A stretch of DNA of 6,073 bases from DASZHJ01 sp035604335. Lineage in GTDB: Bacteria > Pseudomonadota > Alphaproteobacteria > ATCC43930 > CGMCC-115725. This document shows, in pieces, positions 1 through 5,672 of this stretch. Location of the stretch: positions 1 to 6,073 of the forward strand of contig DATNIT010000227.1 of the NCBI GenBank assembly GCA_035604335.1, read 5' to 3'. The position numbers were made by a program, and so were the translations under genes. Position 1 is the first letter of the stretch. Every line of letters starts with the position of its first letter. The notes beneath the pieces are model-generated. The model was not told the DNA's origin. It saw nothing but the letters and a program-made list of their open reading frames with translations, and made no database searches.

Positions 1-105
1 AGCAGCAACAGATTTTAATCGCTTAGGGGATTCAAGAGAGGCGGAACGGCCGAGCTTCCAACTAAGAAACCGGTCCAAGTGGTCTCACGGATGGGGTCCA
101 CTTCA
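1..105. mobile_element. Possible right end of an unidentified insertion sequence (remnant)
   Basis: The stretch has no convincing gene. Its last 13 bases (93-105), read on the minus strand, are TGAAGTGGACCCC, which resembles the terminal inverted repeats of IS3-type elements (recalled from general knowledge, not searched). AAGTGG at 77-82 and CCACTT at 98-103 are inverted, and GGTCCA is directly repeated at 72-77 and 95-100, the kind of repeated sites seen at transposon ends. The recognisable IS256-type protein homology starts directly after position 105. This fits an insertion or deletion junction there. The element itself would lie left of the window. The family is uncertain. Confidence 0.35.
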
Positions 106-458
106 ACGGGCTCCGTCGCGTCTGGAACGCCCCGACCCGCGTGTCCGCCGCGGATGAGCTCAAGCGCCTCGTCACCGGCTACCGCGACAAGGCCGAGCAC
201 CTGGCCGTCTGGCTCGAGCGCAACGTCCCCGAGGGCCTCACCGTCTTCGATTTCCCAGAGCACACCCGACGCCGCTTGGGGACCGCAAACCCGATCGAGC
301 GCATCCAGCAGGAGGTCAAACGCCGAACCGCAAAGGTCCGTGTCTTCCCAAGCCGACAGGCGCTGCTGCGCCTCGTCATTGCAATCATCGTCGAGATCGA
401 CGAGGAGTGGGCCGCATCCACCCGCACGTACCTCAACCGGCAACACCGCCATGACTGA
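106..458 (+). pseudogene. IS256-family (Mutator-type) transposase, C-terminal remnant
   Basis: The frame encodes the C-terminal part of an IS256-family DDE transposase, which moves its element by cut-and-paste or copy-out. Recognisable homology begins at about 106 with NGLRRVWNAPTR and runs through NVPEGLTVFDFPEHTRRRL, the hallmark TANPIERIQQEVKRRT, VFPSRQALLRLV and IDEEW, ending at TGA 456-458. About 117 codons remain of the roughly 400 usual, so the regions carrying the catalytic Asp residues are gone and the product cannot be active. The in-frame TAA at 63-65 leaves no room for the missing N-terminus. A GTG at 141 could start a 105-residue peptide but is probably fortuitous. The flanking 1-105 looks like the end of another element, so a secondary insertion or deletion probably removed the 5' part. 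The family call is confident from the motifs, and the left breakpoint is approximate. Confidence 0.85.
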
Positions 459-672
459 ACCCGCTCGACCCAAAATTCCAGACGTTACGTCGCGCAATCG
501 AACTTTTCCCGTTAGATGCGTAAAATATCATGACGCTTAATTATCTTCGTTGATATTCCGTTTATACTTCATAAACCTTAACGGCGCTGGCGTCGCAAAA
601 TCCCGACCGGTCGCAGCCCTCTTTACGGGGCCGGCCGTGTGGCAGATCTCAAATTAAATCGAAGACGCGACG
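459..672. other. Non-coding stretch between transposase remnant and polysaccharide operon
   Basis: No coding sequence is supported here. The first part (459-about 510) probably holds the remaining IS256-type right end, but no matching left terminal repeat is in the window to define it. Positions 510-585 are clearly more AT-rich than the surroundings. They contain a small inverted repeat, GTTTAT at 560-565 and ATAAAC at 571-576, with no following T-run. CGACCGGTCG near 605-614 is a perfect palindrome without a loop. This is where transcription of the minus-strand operon would end, but I see no convincing intrinsic terminator. The AT-rich part could hold an outward promoter or be leftover mobile DNA. 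Confidence 0.5.
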
Positions 673-1953
673 TCAGCAGCGGGCGGCGGCGCCCTGTCGC
701 AATAGGCGATCATAGATGGAAGCGTAGCGATCGCCGTTCGCGTCCCAGGTCCGGCCGGCCGCGACAAAGGAGCGGCCGTTCCGGGCAATTCGCGCGCGCC
801 GGTCGGCATCGTCGAGGGCCTCGAACAAGGCGCCCGCGAGCGCGGCCGGATCGTCGGCCGCGCAGAGGAAGCCGGTTTCGTCGTGACGCACCAGTTCCCG
901 ATGCCCGCCCACATCGGTGGCGACGACCAGCTTTCCCTGCGCCATCGCCTCGAGCGGCTTCAAGGGCGTGGTGAGCTCGGTCAAGCGCATGCGCCGCCGC
1001 GGATACACCATCATGTCCATGACGCCATAATAGCGACCGACCTCTTCGAGCTTCACGCGGCCGACGAACTTGACCCATCGCGACAGGCCGAGCTCCTCCG
1101 CGAGGGTGCGAAGCCTCGCCTCGTCGGGCCCGCCGCCGACGAGAAGGACCGTGAACTTGTCGAGCCTCGCCGCGAGGAGGGGGATGGCTCGCAGCAGGAC
1201 GTCTAGTCCCTCATAGGCATAGAATGACCCGATAAAGCCGAGCACGAACTGGTCGGCGAGGCCGAGCGATGCTTTCAGGGCGGTCGGGTTTTCCGTCGCC
1301 GCTTCGAGAAAGTCGGCCTCGACGGCATTGGGCACCACGCTGACCCGCTCCGGCGCGAGGCCCCGCCCGATGAGCTCGGCGCGCAGCGGATCGCACAGCG
1401 CGATCACCCAATCGGCGCGCCGCAGCGCATAGGTCTCGAGCCAGCGCGACGCGAGATAGCGCGGCGAGCCCTCCCGCGTGTGCCCAAGATCGACCGCGGC
1501 GTCCTCCCACAGCGCCCTGACCTCGTAGACGACGGGCAAGCCGAACCGGCGGGCGACCGATATGGCGGGGATCGCGTTGAGTACCGGCGAATGAGCATGC
1601 AACAGATGCGGCTTCTCCGCGCGGACGATCTCGGCGAGGCGGCGACGGATCGCACGCATGTCCGAGAGCTCGCGCAGTACCGGCATGGTCGCCAACGATG
1701 TCGTCCGATGGAAGGGCAGGCCATCGATCGACTCGATGCCCGATGGCGTCGCGCCTTGCCGCGGTGAGGTCAAGTGAATCGTGTTCCATCCGCGCGCGCG
1801 TTGCGCCCGGAGAAGACCAAGCGATCGGGAGACGTACCCGCTCTGCAGCGGCACCGAATGATCGAATATATGCAGGATTCGCAGTGCGTTCTGATCCCTC
1901 GACTCTTCCGCGTCGGCGGGAACGCCTGGGTGGGAGCGCAGCTGCAATGGCAC
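673..1953 (-). CDS. GT4-type glycosyltransferase, exosortase A/PEP-CTERM system-associated-like
   Basis: This is a predicted cytoplasmic GT-B fold glycosyltransferase that adds a sugar from a nucleotide donor during exopolysaccharide assembly. The 426-residue protein has an N-terminal Rossmann half starting RILHIFDHSVPLQSGYVSRS (25-44), then ARGWNTIHLTSPRQG (53-67) and HAHSP (119-123). Its C-terminal donor half has VPNAVE (207-212), GFIGSFYAYEGLDVLLRA (239-256), LVGGGP (271-276), FVGRV (296-300) and TPLKPLEAMAQGK (329-341). The opening and the TPLKPLEAMA block match my memory of the exosortase A-associated family (TIGR04063). E335 is the retained Glu of the GT4 EX7E motif, and the residue eight before it is Leu. 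The GTG start lies 5 bp after the dehydrogenase stop, so coupled translation is likely. No strong ribosome site is visible. About 24 residues precede the conserved core, which family members usually lack, and there is no internal ATG alternative. Donor and acceptor sugars are unknown. Confidence 0.88.
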   Translation of the reverse strand: MPLQLRSHPGVPADAEESRDQNALRILHIFDHSVPLQSGYVSRSLGLLRAQRARGWNTIHLTSPRQGATPSGIESIDGLPFHRTTSLATMPVLRELSDMRAIRRRLAEIVRAEKPHLLHAHSPVLNAIPAISVARRFGLPVVYEVRALWEDAAVDLGHTREGSPRYLASRWLETYALRRADWVIALCDPLRAELIGRGLAPERVSVVPNAVEADFLEAATENPTALKASLGLADQFVLGFIGSFYAYEGLDVLLRAIPLLAARLDKFTVLLVGGGPDEARLRTLAEELGLSRWVKFVGRVKLEEVGRYYGVMDMMVYPRRRMRLTELTTPLKPLEAMAQGKLVVATDVGGHRELVRHDETGFLCAADDPAALAGALFEALDDADRRARIARNGRSFVAAGRTWDANGDRYASIYDRLLRQGAAARC

Positions 1954-1958
1954 CGGTT

Positions 1959-3242
1959 TCAGAGCGCCCAGTATGTGATCTCGCCGGGAACGCCTCGCCC
2001 GTCGATCGCAGATTTCACGTCCATGAGCACGCCGCCCGGCGCCAGCATGGCGAAGATGGAGCCGTCGCCTCGATCCTTCAACGAGCGATGCGGCACCGCG
2101 TAGATGACGCTGTCGAGGCCGGTAAAGCGCTCGAGGCCGACGAGATCGACGCCGTATTCATGCGCCGCCTCGGCCTTGTCCGCCATCGGATCGTGGACCA
2201 TCGGGTGAATGCCGAAACCGCGCAACTCGGCAATGATATCGGGCACGCGGCTGTTGCGCAGGTCGGGCACGTCCTCTTTGAAGGTGAGGCCCAGGATTCC
2301 GACGCGGGCTCCCTTGATCGGACGCTCCGCCGCGATAAGCAGCTTGATGAGGCGCTGCGCGATATAGGCGCCCATGCCATCATTGATGCGGCGCCCGGAG
2401 AGAATGACTTGCGGGTAGTAACCGACCGCCTCGGCGCGCGCGGTCAGGTAATAGGGATCGACGCCGATGCAGTGACCGCCAACGAGGCCGGGCGTGAAGG
2501 GCAAGAAGTTCCATTTGGTCGACGCGGCCCGCAAGACCTCGGACGTCGAAATTCCGAGCCGATCGAAGATAATCGCCAGCTCGTTCATGAGCGCTATGTT
2601 GAGATCGCGCTGCGTGTTCTCGATCACTTTCGCTGCTTCGGCGACTTCGATCGTGGGAGCGCGATGAATGCCGGCCGAAACGATGGCCGCGTAAACAGAG
2701 GCGATGCGCTCGAGCGACGCGTTGTCCTCACCTGCCACGACCTTGGTGATTGTGTCGAGGCGATGCACGTGGTCGCCTGGATTGATGCGCTCGGGCGAAT
2801 AGCCGAGCTTGAAATCGATGCCCTGCCGCAATCCCGACGCCTTGGCGAGAAGCGGTCCGCAAACTTCCCGAGTCAATCCCGGATAGACCGTCGATTCGAA
2901 GACCACGACGGCGCCCGGGCGCAGCGCCGGTCCGATGAGATTGCAGGCCCCGATGATCGGCTTAAGATCCGGGCGGCGCTCGGCATCGATCGGAGTCGGC
3001 ACGGTCACGACGAAGAAGCTCGCCTCCGCAAGGTCCTCGGGACGACTCGTGAGCCGCAAATTGGTCGCGCGCAGTTCTGCTTCCGTCAGCTCCCGCGTGC
3101 GGTCCTTGCCGGCTCTCAGCTCGCCGATACGCTGCTCGGAGATATCGAAGCCGTAAACCGGCGCGAATTTCTTTGCCAGGGCAAGGGCCACGGGCAATCC
3201 CACGTAGCCGAGCCCGATGATCGCGTATCCCCGCTCGCTCAC
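1959..3242 (-). CDS. Nucleotide sugar dehydrogenase (UDP-HexNAc 6-dehydrogenase, WbpO/TviB class)
   Basis: The enzyme oxidises C6 of a UDP-sugar to the uronic acid with two NAD+, in the cytoplasm. Numbered from the GTG at 3242 (427 residues), it shows the NAD-binding IIGLGYVGLP near residue 10, VTVPTPID near 80, ESTVYPG near 116 and GYSPERINPGD near 147. VAEAAKVIENTQRDLNIAL follows near 200, then KWNFLPFTPGLVGGHCIGVD near 243 with catalytic Cys258, and a C-terminal domain beginning at GILGLTFKED near 315. The ENTQRDLNIALMNELA and KWNFLPF blocks fit the UDP-GlcNAc/UDP-GalNAc dehydrogenases (WbpO, TviB) better than UDP-glucose dehydrogenase. I chose the GTG at 3242 because GAGGGG lies 6 bases upstream (3249-3254). 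A TTG at 3269 would add nine residues that are not conserved. It sits 36 bp after the epimerase and 5 bp before the glycosyltransferase, so it is the middle gene of an operon. The exact substrate is inferred. Confidence 0.93.
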   Translation of the reverse strand: MSERGYAIIGLGYVGLPVALALAKKFAPVYGFDISEQRIGELRAGKDRTRELTEAELRATNLRLTSRPEDLAEASFFVVTVPTPIDAERRPDLKPIIGACNLIGPALRPGAVVVFESTVYPGLTREVCGPLLAKASGLRQGIDFKLGYSPERINPGDHVHRLDTITKVVAGEDNASLERIASVYAAIVSAGIHRAPTIEVAEAAKVIENTQRDLNIALMNELAIIFDRLGISTSEVLRAASTKWNFLPFTPGLVGGHCIGVDPYYLTARAEAVGYYPQVILSGRRINDGMGAYIAQRLIKLLIAAERPIKGARVGILGLTFKEDVPDLRNSRVPDIIAELRGFGIHPMVHDPMADKAEAAHEYGVDLVGLERFTGLDSVIYAVPHRSLKDRGDGSIFAMLAPGGVLMDVKSAIDGRGVPGEITYWAL

Positions 3243-3248
3243 GCCCGA

Positions 3249-3254
3249 CCCCTC
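3249..3254 (-). promoter_or_regulatory. Ribosome binding site deciding the dehydrogenase start
   Basis: On the minus strand GAGGGG is followed by six bases and then GTG at 3242-3240. It is the best Shine-Dalgarno match near the gene. It lies inside the nine-codon extension that a TTG start at 3269 would produce, so it favours the shorter protein. Confidence 0.55.
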
Positions 3255-3278
3255 ATCTGCTGATGCCAAGTTGCGCGT

Positions 3279-4250
3279 TCACACACCGTGGTATTCCTTG
3301 AACCAGCGCACGAAGTTCGGGATTCCGACGTCGATTGGCGTCTTCGGCTGAAAGCCGAGATCGCGCTGCGAGGCCGCGATGTCGGCGAAGCTTTCGGCGA
3401 CATCGCCAGGCTGCATCGGAACCATCTCCATCACTGCCTTGCGGCCCAGCGCGTGCTCCAGAACCTCGATATAGTGCAACAGCTTCTCCGGCCGGTGGTT
3501 GCCGAGATTGTAAATGCGGTGCGGCGGCGTGTCCTTGGGCGGCCGATCGAGCGCGGCCAGGACGCCCGCGACGATATCGTCGATATAGGTGAAATCGCGC
3601 GCCATCTTGCCGTAATTGAATACTTGGATCGGCCGGCCGGCGACGATGGCGTCGGCAAAGAGATAGGCCGCCATGTCGGGCCGGCCCCACGGACCGTAAA
3701 CGGTGAAGAAGCGCAGGCCGATCGATGGCATGCCGAACAGATGGCAGTAGCTCTCGGTCAACAGCTCGCAGGATCGTTTCGTCGCCGCATAGAGCGAGAT
3801 CGGGTTGTCCACGCGGTCCTCGACCGAAAAAGGCTGCTTGCGGTTGGCGCCGTAGACCGAGGACGAGCTCGCATAGACGAAGCAGCGCAGCCGCTCGAGC
3901 CGCCTCGCCGCCTCGAGCATGACCACCTGCCCCATCACGTTCGATTGCGCGTACGCATAGGGGTTGACGAGCGAATACCGCACGCCGGCCTGCGCGGCGA
4001 GATGGATGATGCCGTCAATGTCGGGATGACGGCGGAACACTTCCGCCACCGCGTCGCGGTCGGAGATGTCGATCTCGTTGAATTCGAATTCTTTCGACTG
4101 CGCGAGCCGCGCCAGGCGCGCGCGCTTCAGCGCCACGGAGTAATAGTCGTTGACGTTGTCGATCCCGCAGACCTGCCGCCCCTGTGCCAGCAGCGCCATC
4201 GCGACATGAAAGCCGATGAAGCCGGCCGCGCCGGTCACGAGTACGCCCAT
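3279..4250 (-). CDS. NAD-dependent epimerase, UDP-glucuronate 4-epimerase-like (extended SDR)
   Basis: This is a 323-residue extended short-chain dehydrogenase/reductase predicted to invert C4 of a UDP-uronic acid. The usual reaction is UDP-GlcA to UDP-GalA, with tightly bound NAD+, in the cytoplasm. It starts MGVLVTGAAGFIGFHVA with the GxxGxxG nucleotide loop (7-13), then HLAAQAGVRYS (83-93), the catalytic SSSVYG block (129-134) and YAATK with Tyr154 and Lys158. RFFTVYGPWGRPDMA (180-194) is a strong signature of the bacterial and plant glucuronate 4-epimerase group, followed by RDFTYIDDIV (218-227) and YNLGN (247-251). Length is near the 325-340 usual for the family. The ATG at 4250 directly begins the first beta strand, with only a weak GGA upstream. 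It is first in the minus-strand operon. Because the next gene is a UDP-HexNAc dehydrogenase, a substrate such as UDP-GlcNAcA is also possible. Confidence 0.93.
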   Translation of the reverse strand: MGVLVTGAAGFIGFHVAMALLAQGRQVCGIDNVNDYYSVALKRARLARLAQSKEFEFNEIDISDRDAVAEVFRRHPDIDGIIHLAAQAGVRYSLVNPYAYAQSNVMGQVVMLEAARRLERLRCFVYASSSSVYGANRKQPFSVEDRVDNPISLYAATKRSCELLTESYCHLFGMPSIGLRFFTVYGPWGRPDMAAYLFADAIVAGRPIQVFNYGKMARDFTYIDDIVAGVLAALDRPPKDTPPHRIYNLGNHRPEKLLHYIEVLEHALGRKAVMEMVPMQPGDVAESFADIAASQRDLGFQPKTPIDVGIPNFVRWFKEYHGV

Positions 4251-4421
4251 GGCGTTCCGATCCGCTCTATTCCAAAAGGCCCGCGACTCGTCCCGGGCGG
4301 CAGTTTCGCAAGATCGCCTGCGCCTTAAAGTTGCGGTTAATCGCCATGAGGGAGAATTCTCTTGTTGGATATACGAGAATTACGCATTGTGTGCCAGGTA
4401 CCTTGAGAACTTCATTAAGCG
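4251..4421. promoter_or_regulatory. Divergent intergenic region with presumed promoters for both polysaccharide units
   Basis: The 171 bp between the epimerase start (minus) and wecB (plus) must hold promoters for at least one, probably both, units. It is AT-richer than the genes, especially 4320-4420. TTGTTG at 4362-4367 followed 17 bases later by CATTGT (4385-4390) is a weak plus-strand candidate, and TTGACA occurs on the minus strand near 4428-4423 without a clear -10 partner. A set of GAGAATT-like repeats is listed separately. No riboswitch or attenuator is evident. The position of a transcription start cannot be fixed by eye. Confidence 0.55.
4352..4381. repeat. GAGAATT repeats, possible operator
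   Basis: GAGAATTCTC at 4352-4361 is a perfect 10-bp palindrome. GAGAATT recurs at 4375-4381, 23 bp downstream and so on about the same helix face, and GAGAA occurs again at 4405-4409 just before wecB. The arrangement, in the only divergent intergenic region of the cluster, would suit a dimeric regulator bound between the two transcription units. It could also be chance in an AT-rich patch, and no known regulator consensus is matched. Confidence 0.35.
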
Positions 4422-5543
4422 ATGTCAAGACAGCTCATCCATCTGATTGCTGCGGCGCGGCCGAACTTCATGAAGATCGCGCCGATTTATCACGCTTTGC
4501 TTAACGAGGCAGATTGGGCCCAGGCGGTCATCGTCCATACCGGGCAGCATTACGACCATGAAATGTCGGCCGCCTTTTTTGCCGATCTCGGCATGCCCCA
4601 GCCTAGCGTTAATCTCGAAGTCGGCAGCGGCAGTCACGCCGAGCAGACAGGCAGCGTGATGATCGCCTATGAGCGATACTGCCAGGCGCACCGGCCGGAC
4701 TGGGTCATCGTCGTCGGCGACGTCAATTCGACGCTCGCCTGCGGCCTCGTCGCAAAGAAGCTCAATCTGCCCCTCGCCCATCTCGAGGCCGGACTGCGCA
4801 GCGGCGACCGCACGATGCCCGAGGAGATCAACCGGATCGTCACCGATTCGATCGCCGATCTGCTCTGGACCCCCTCGGAAGATGCCGACGAGAACCTCCG
4901 CAACGAAGGGGTCCCGGCCGAGCGAATCGTGCGGGTAGGCAACGTCATGATCGATTCCTATGAGTTGGTGCGTGACAAGATCGAGGCGGCCGACGTCACA
5001 ACCGAGCTCGGCCTTGCCGGCGCCTTCGGGGTCGTCACGCTGCACCGCCCGTCGAATGTCGACTCAGCCGACACGCTCCGCGAGCTCATGCAGGTCCTGG
5101 CCGAGATCTCGCGCCGCGCGAGCATCGTATTCGCCGTCCATCCGCGCACCGCGGCCCGGCTCAAAGAGTTCGGGCTGGAACCCAGCCGCCGATCCGCCCC
5201 GGGTCTCCGTCTCATCGAGCCCATGGGATATATCCGCTTCATGGGCCTAGTGCGAAAGGCGCGCTTCGTGATCACCGATTCGGGCGGCGTGCAGGAGGAG
5301 ACCACCTATCTCGACATCCCCTGCCTGACCCTGCGCGCCACGACCGAGCGCCCGGTGACGGTCACGCACGGCTCGAACCGGCTGCTTGAGCCGCACGCGC
5401 TCGCAGCCGCGGTGGAAGACGTACTCGCCGGCAGTTGGCCGCATGGCAGGCGTCCGCCGCTTTGGGACGGGCACACGGCTGGACGAGTGATCGCAAGCTT
5501 GCGGAAGCGGCTGCCGGCCGCTTTTACGCCTCGTAAAGGCTAA
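4422..5543 (+). CDS. wecB: UDP-N-acetylglucosamine 2-epimerase, non-hydrolysing
   Basis: The enzyme interconverts UDP-GlcNAc and UDP-ManNAc in the cytoplasm, supplying ManNAc units or precursors of ManNAcA for surface glycans. The 373-residue length is normal for WecB/MnaA. It shows AARPNFMKIAP (11-21, the ARPNFMK variant of the first motif), HTGQHYD (39-45), VVGDVNSTLA (97-106) and HLEAGLRSGDRTMPEEINR (120-138). VTLHRPSN (205-212), FAVHPRT (237-243), ITDSGGVQEE (284-293) and RATTERPVT (305-313) follow. Asp100, Glu122, Glu135 and His208 fall where the E. coli WecB catalytic residues lie. The ATG at 4422 gives the standard N-terminus, and the upstream sequence has only a weak ribosome site. 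It is divergent from the epimerase operon and convergent with the rad52-like gene. Paired with the dehydrogenase it could form a UDP-ManNAcA route like WecB/WecC in enterobacterial common antigen, but the dehydrogenase class leaves this open. Confidence 0.97.
   Translation: MSRQLIHLIAAARPNFMKIAPIYHALLNEADWAQAVIVHTGQHYDHEMSAAFFADLGMPQPSVNLEVGSGSHAEQTGSVMIAYERYCQAHRPDWVIVVGDVNSTLACGLVAKKLNLPLAHLEAGLRSGDRTMPEEINRIVTDSIADLLWTPSEDADENLRNEGVPAERIVRVGNVMIDSYELVRDKIEAADVTTELGLAGAFGVVTLHRPSNVDSADTLRELMQVLAEISRRASIVFAVHPRTAARLKEFGLEPSRRSAPGLRLIEPMGYIRFMGLVRKARFVITDSGGVQEETTYLDIPCLTLRATTERPVTVTHGSNRLLEPHALAAAVEDVLAGSWPHGRRPPLWDGHTAGRVIASLRKRLPAAFTPRKG
5505..5525 (+). terminator. Probable intrinsic terminator overlapping the 3' end of wecB
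   Basis: AAGCGGC (5505-5511) and GCCGCTT (5517-5523) form a seven-pair GC-rich stem with loop TGCCG, followed by a T-run ending at 5525. It lies within the last codons of wecB, 18 bases before its stop. A second weak hairpin follows directly: TTTACG at 5523-5528, loop CCT, CGTAAA at 5532-5537. The T-run is short, so strength is uncertain. Confidence 0.45.
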
Positions 5544-5552
5544 TCTGGCTTT

Positions 5553-5600
5553 TCAGTGCCGAATGAACAACGCGAACGCCCAGTCATGAACCTCGAACAC
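5553..5600 (-). pseudogene. IstA-like N-terminal fragment (IS21-type remnant)
   Basis: On the minus strand a GTG at 5600 opens VFEVHDWAFALFIRH and then stops at 5553-5555. The start resembles the opening of IS21-family IstA transposases, which commonly read as xxEVHxWAEIRRL before a helix-turn-helix. AGGAG lies three bases upstream. The similarity breaks after DWA, so only some eight codons look authentic, and the rest of the element, which should extend leftward, is deleted next to wecB. With so few residues this is a tentative call, strengthened mainly by the end-like sequence beside it. Confidence 0.3.
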
Positions 5601-5672
5601 TATCTCCTGCGTCTCGCGCGGCTAGACTGTGTGGCACCCAATGCTGAGGCCGATAATCTGCACACCTAAACA
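5553..5672 (-). mobile_element. Possible left end of an IS21-like element joined to the rad52-like gene
   Basis: Reading the minus strand, the rad52-like coding homology stops near 5690. A sequence TGTTTAGGTGTGCAGATTAT follows from 5672, containing TGTGCAGATTATCGGC (5664-5649). It starts with TG, as IS21-type ends do. GTGTG at 5629-5633 and CACAC at 5661-5665 are inverted within it. An IstA-like start follows about 65 bp inside, which is a sensible distance for the 5' end of IS21-type elements. The whole preserved piece is only about 120 bp. No right end or target duplication is visible. The family assignment is from memory of end structure, so it remains a hypothesis. Confidence 0.35.

Noticed and set aside
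15..497. A 160-codon minus-strand open frame covering the IS256 remnant
   Set aside because: The plus strand here has clear IS256 transposase motifs. The minus frame crosses the element junction and shows no family features.
560..576. Hairpin GTTTAT/ATAAAC as a terminator of the minus-strand operon
   Set aside because: It is AT-rich, has only six pairs and no T-run in the direction of the operon, and it lies about 100 bp past the stop.
1698..3263. A 521-codon plus-strand open frame opposite the dehydrogenase and part of the glycosyltransferase
   Set aside because: It spans two well-identified minus-strand genes, has a low-complexity Arg/Asp/Ala-rich composition and no recognisable domain. 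Long antisense frames are expected with strong GC bias at third positions.
3288..4328. A 346-codon plus-strand open frame opposite the epimerase
   Set aside because: It mirrors the epimerase gene almost exactly, has no recognisable motif and would run into the divergent promoter region. It is a shadow.
4325..4340. TTAA repeats resembling a CtrA binding site
   Set aside because: The two TTAA halves are separated by 8 bases rather than the 7 of the consensus, and the trailing C is not in the expected place.
4384..4396. Sigma-54-like TGGCAC...TGC on the minus strand in the divergent region
   Set aside because: The GG and GC doublets are separated by 8 bases instead of the required 10. Tempting because exosortase-linked loci often use sigma-54, but the spacing rules it out.
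5586..5669. A 27-codon plus-strand ORF starting ATG at 5586
   Set aside because: It has no good ribosome site or similarity, and it lies across the presumed transposon end.
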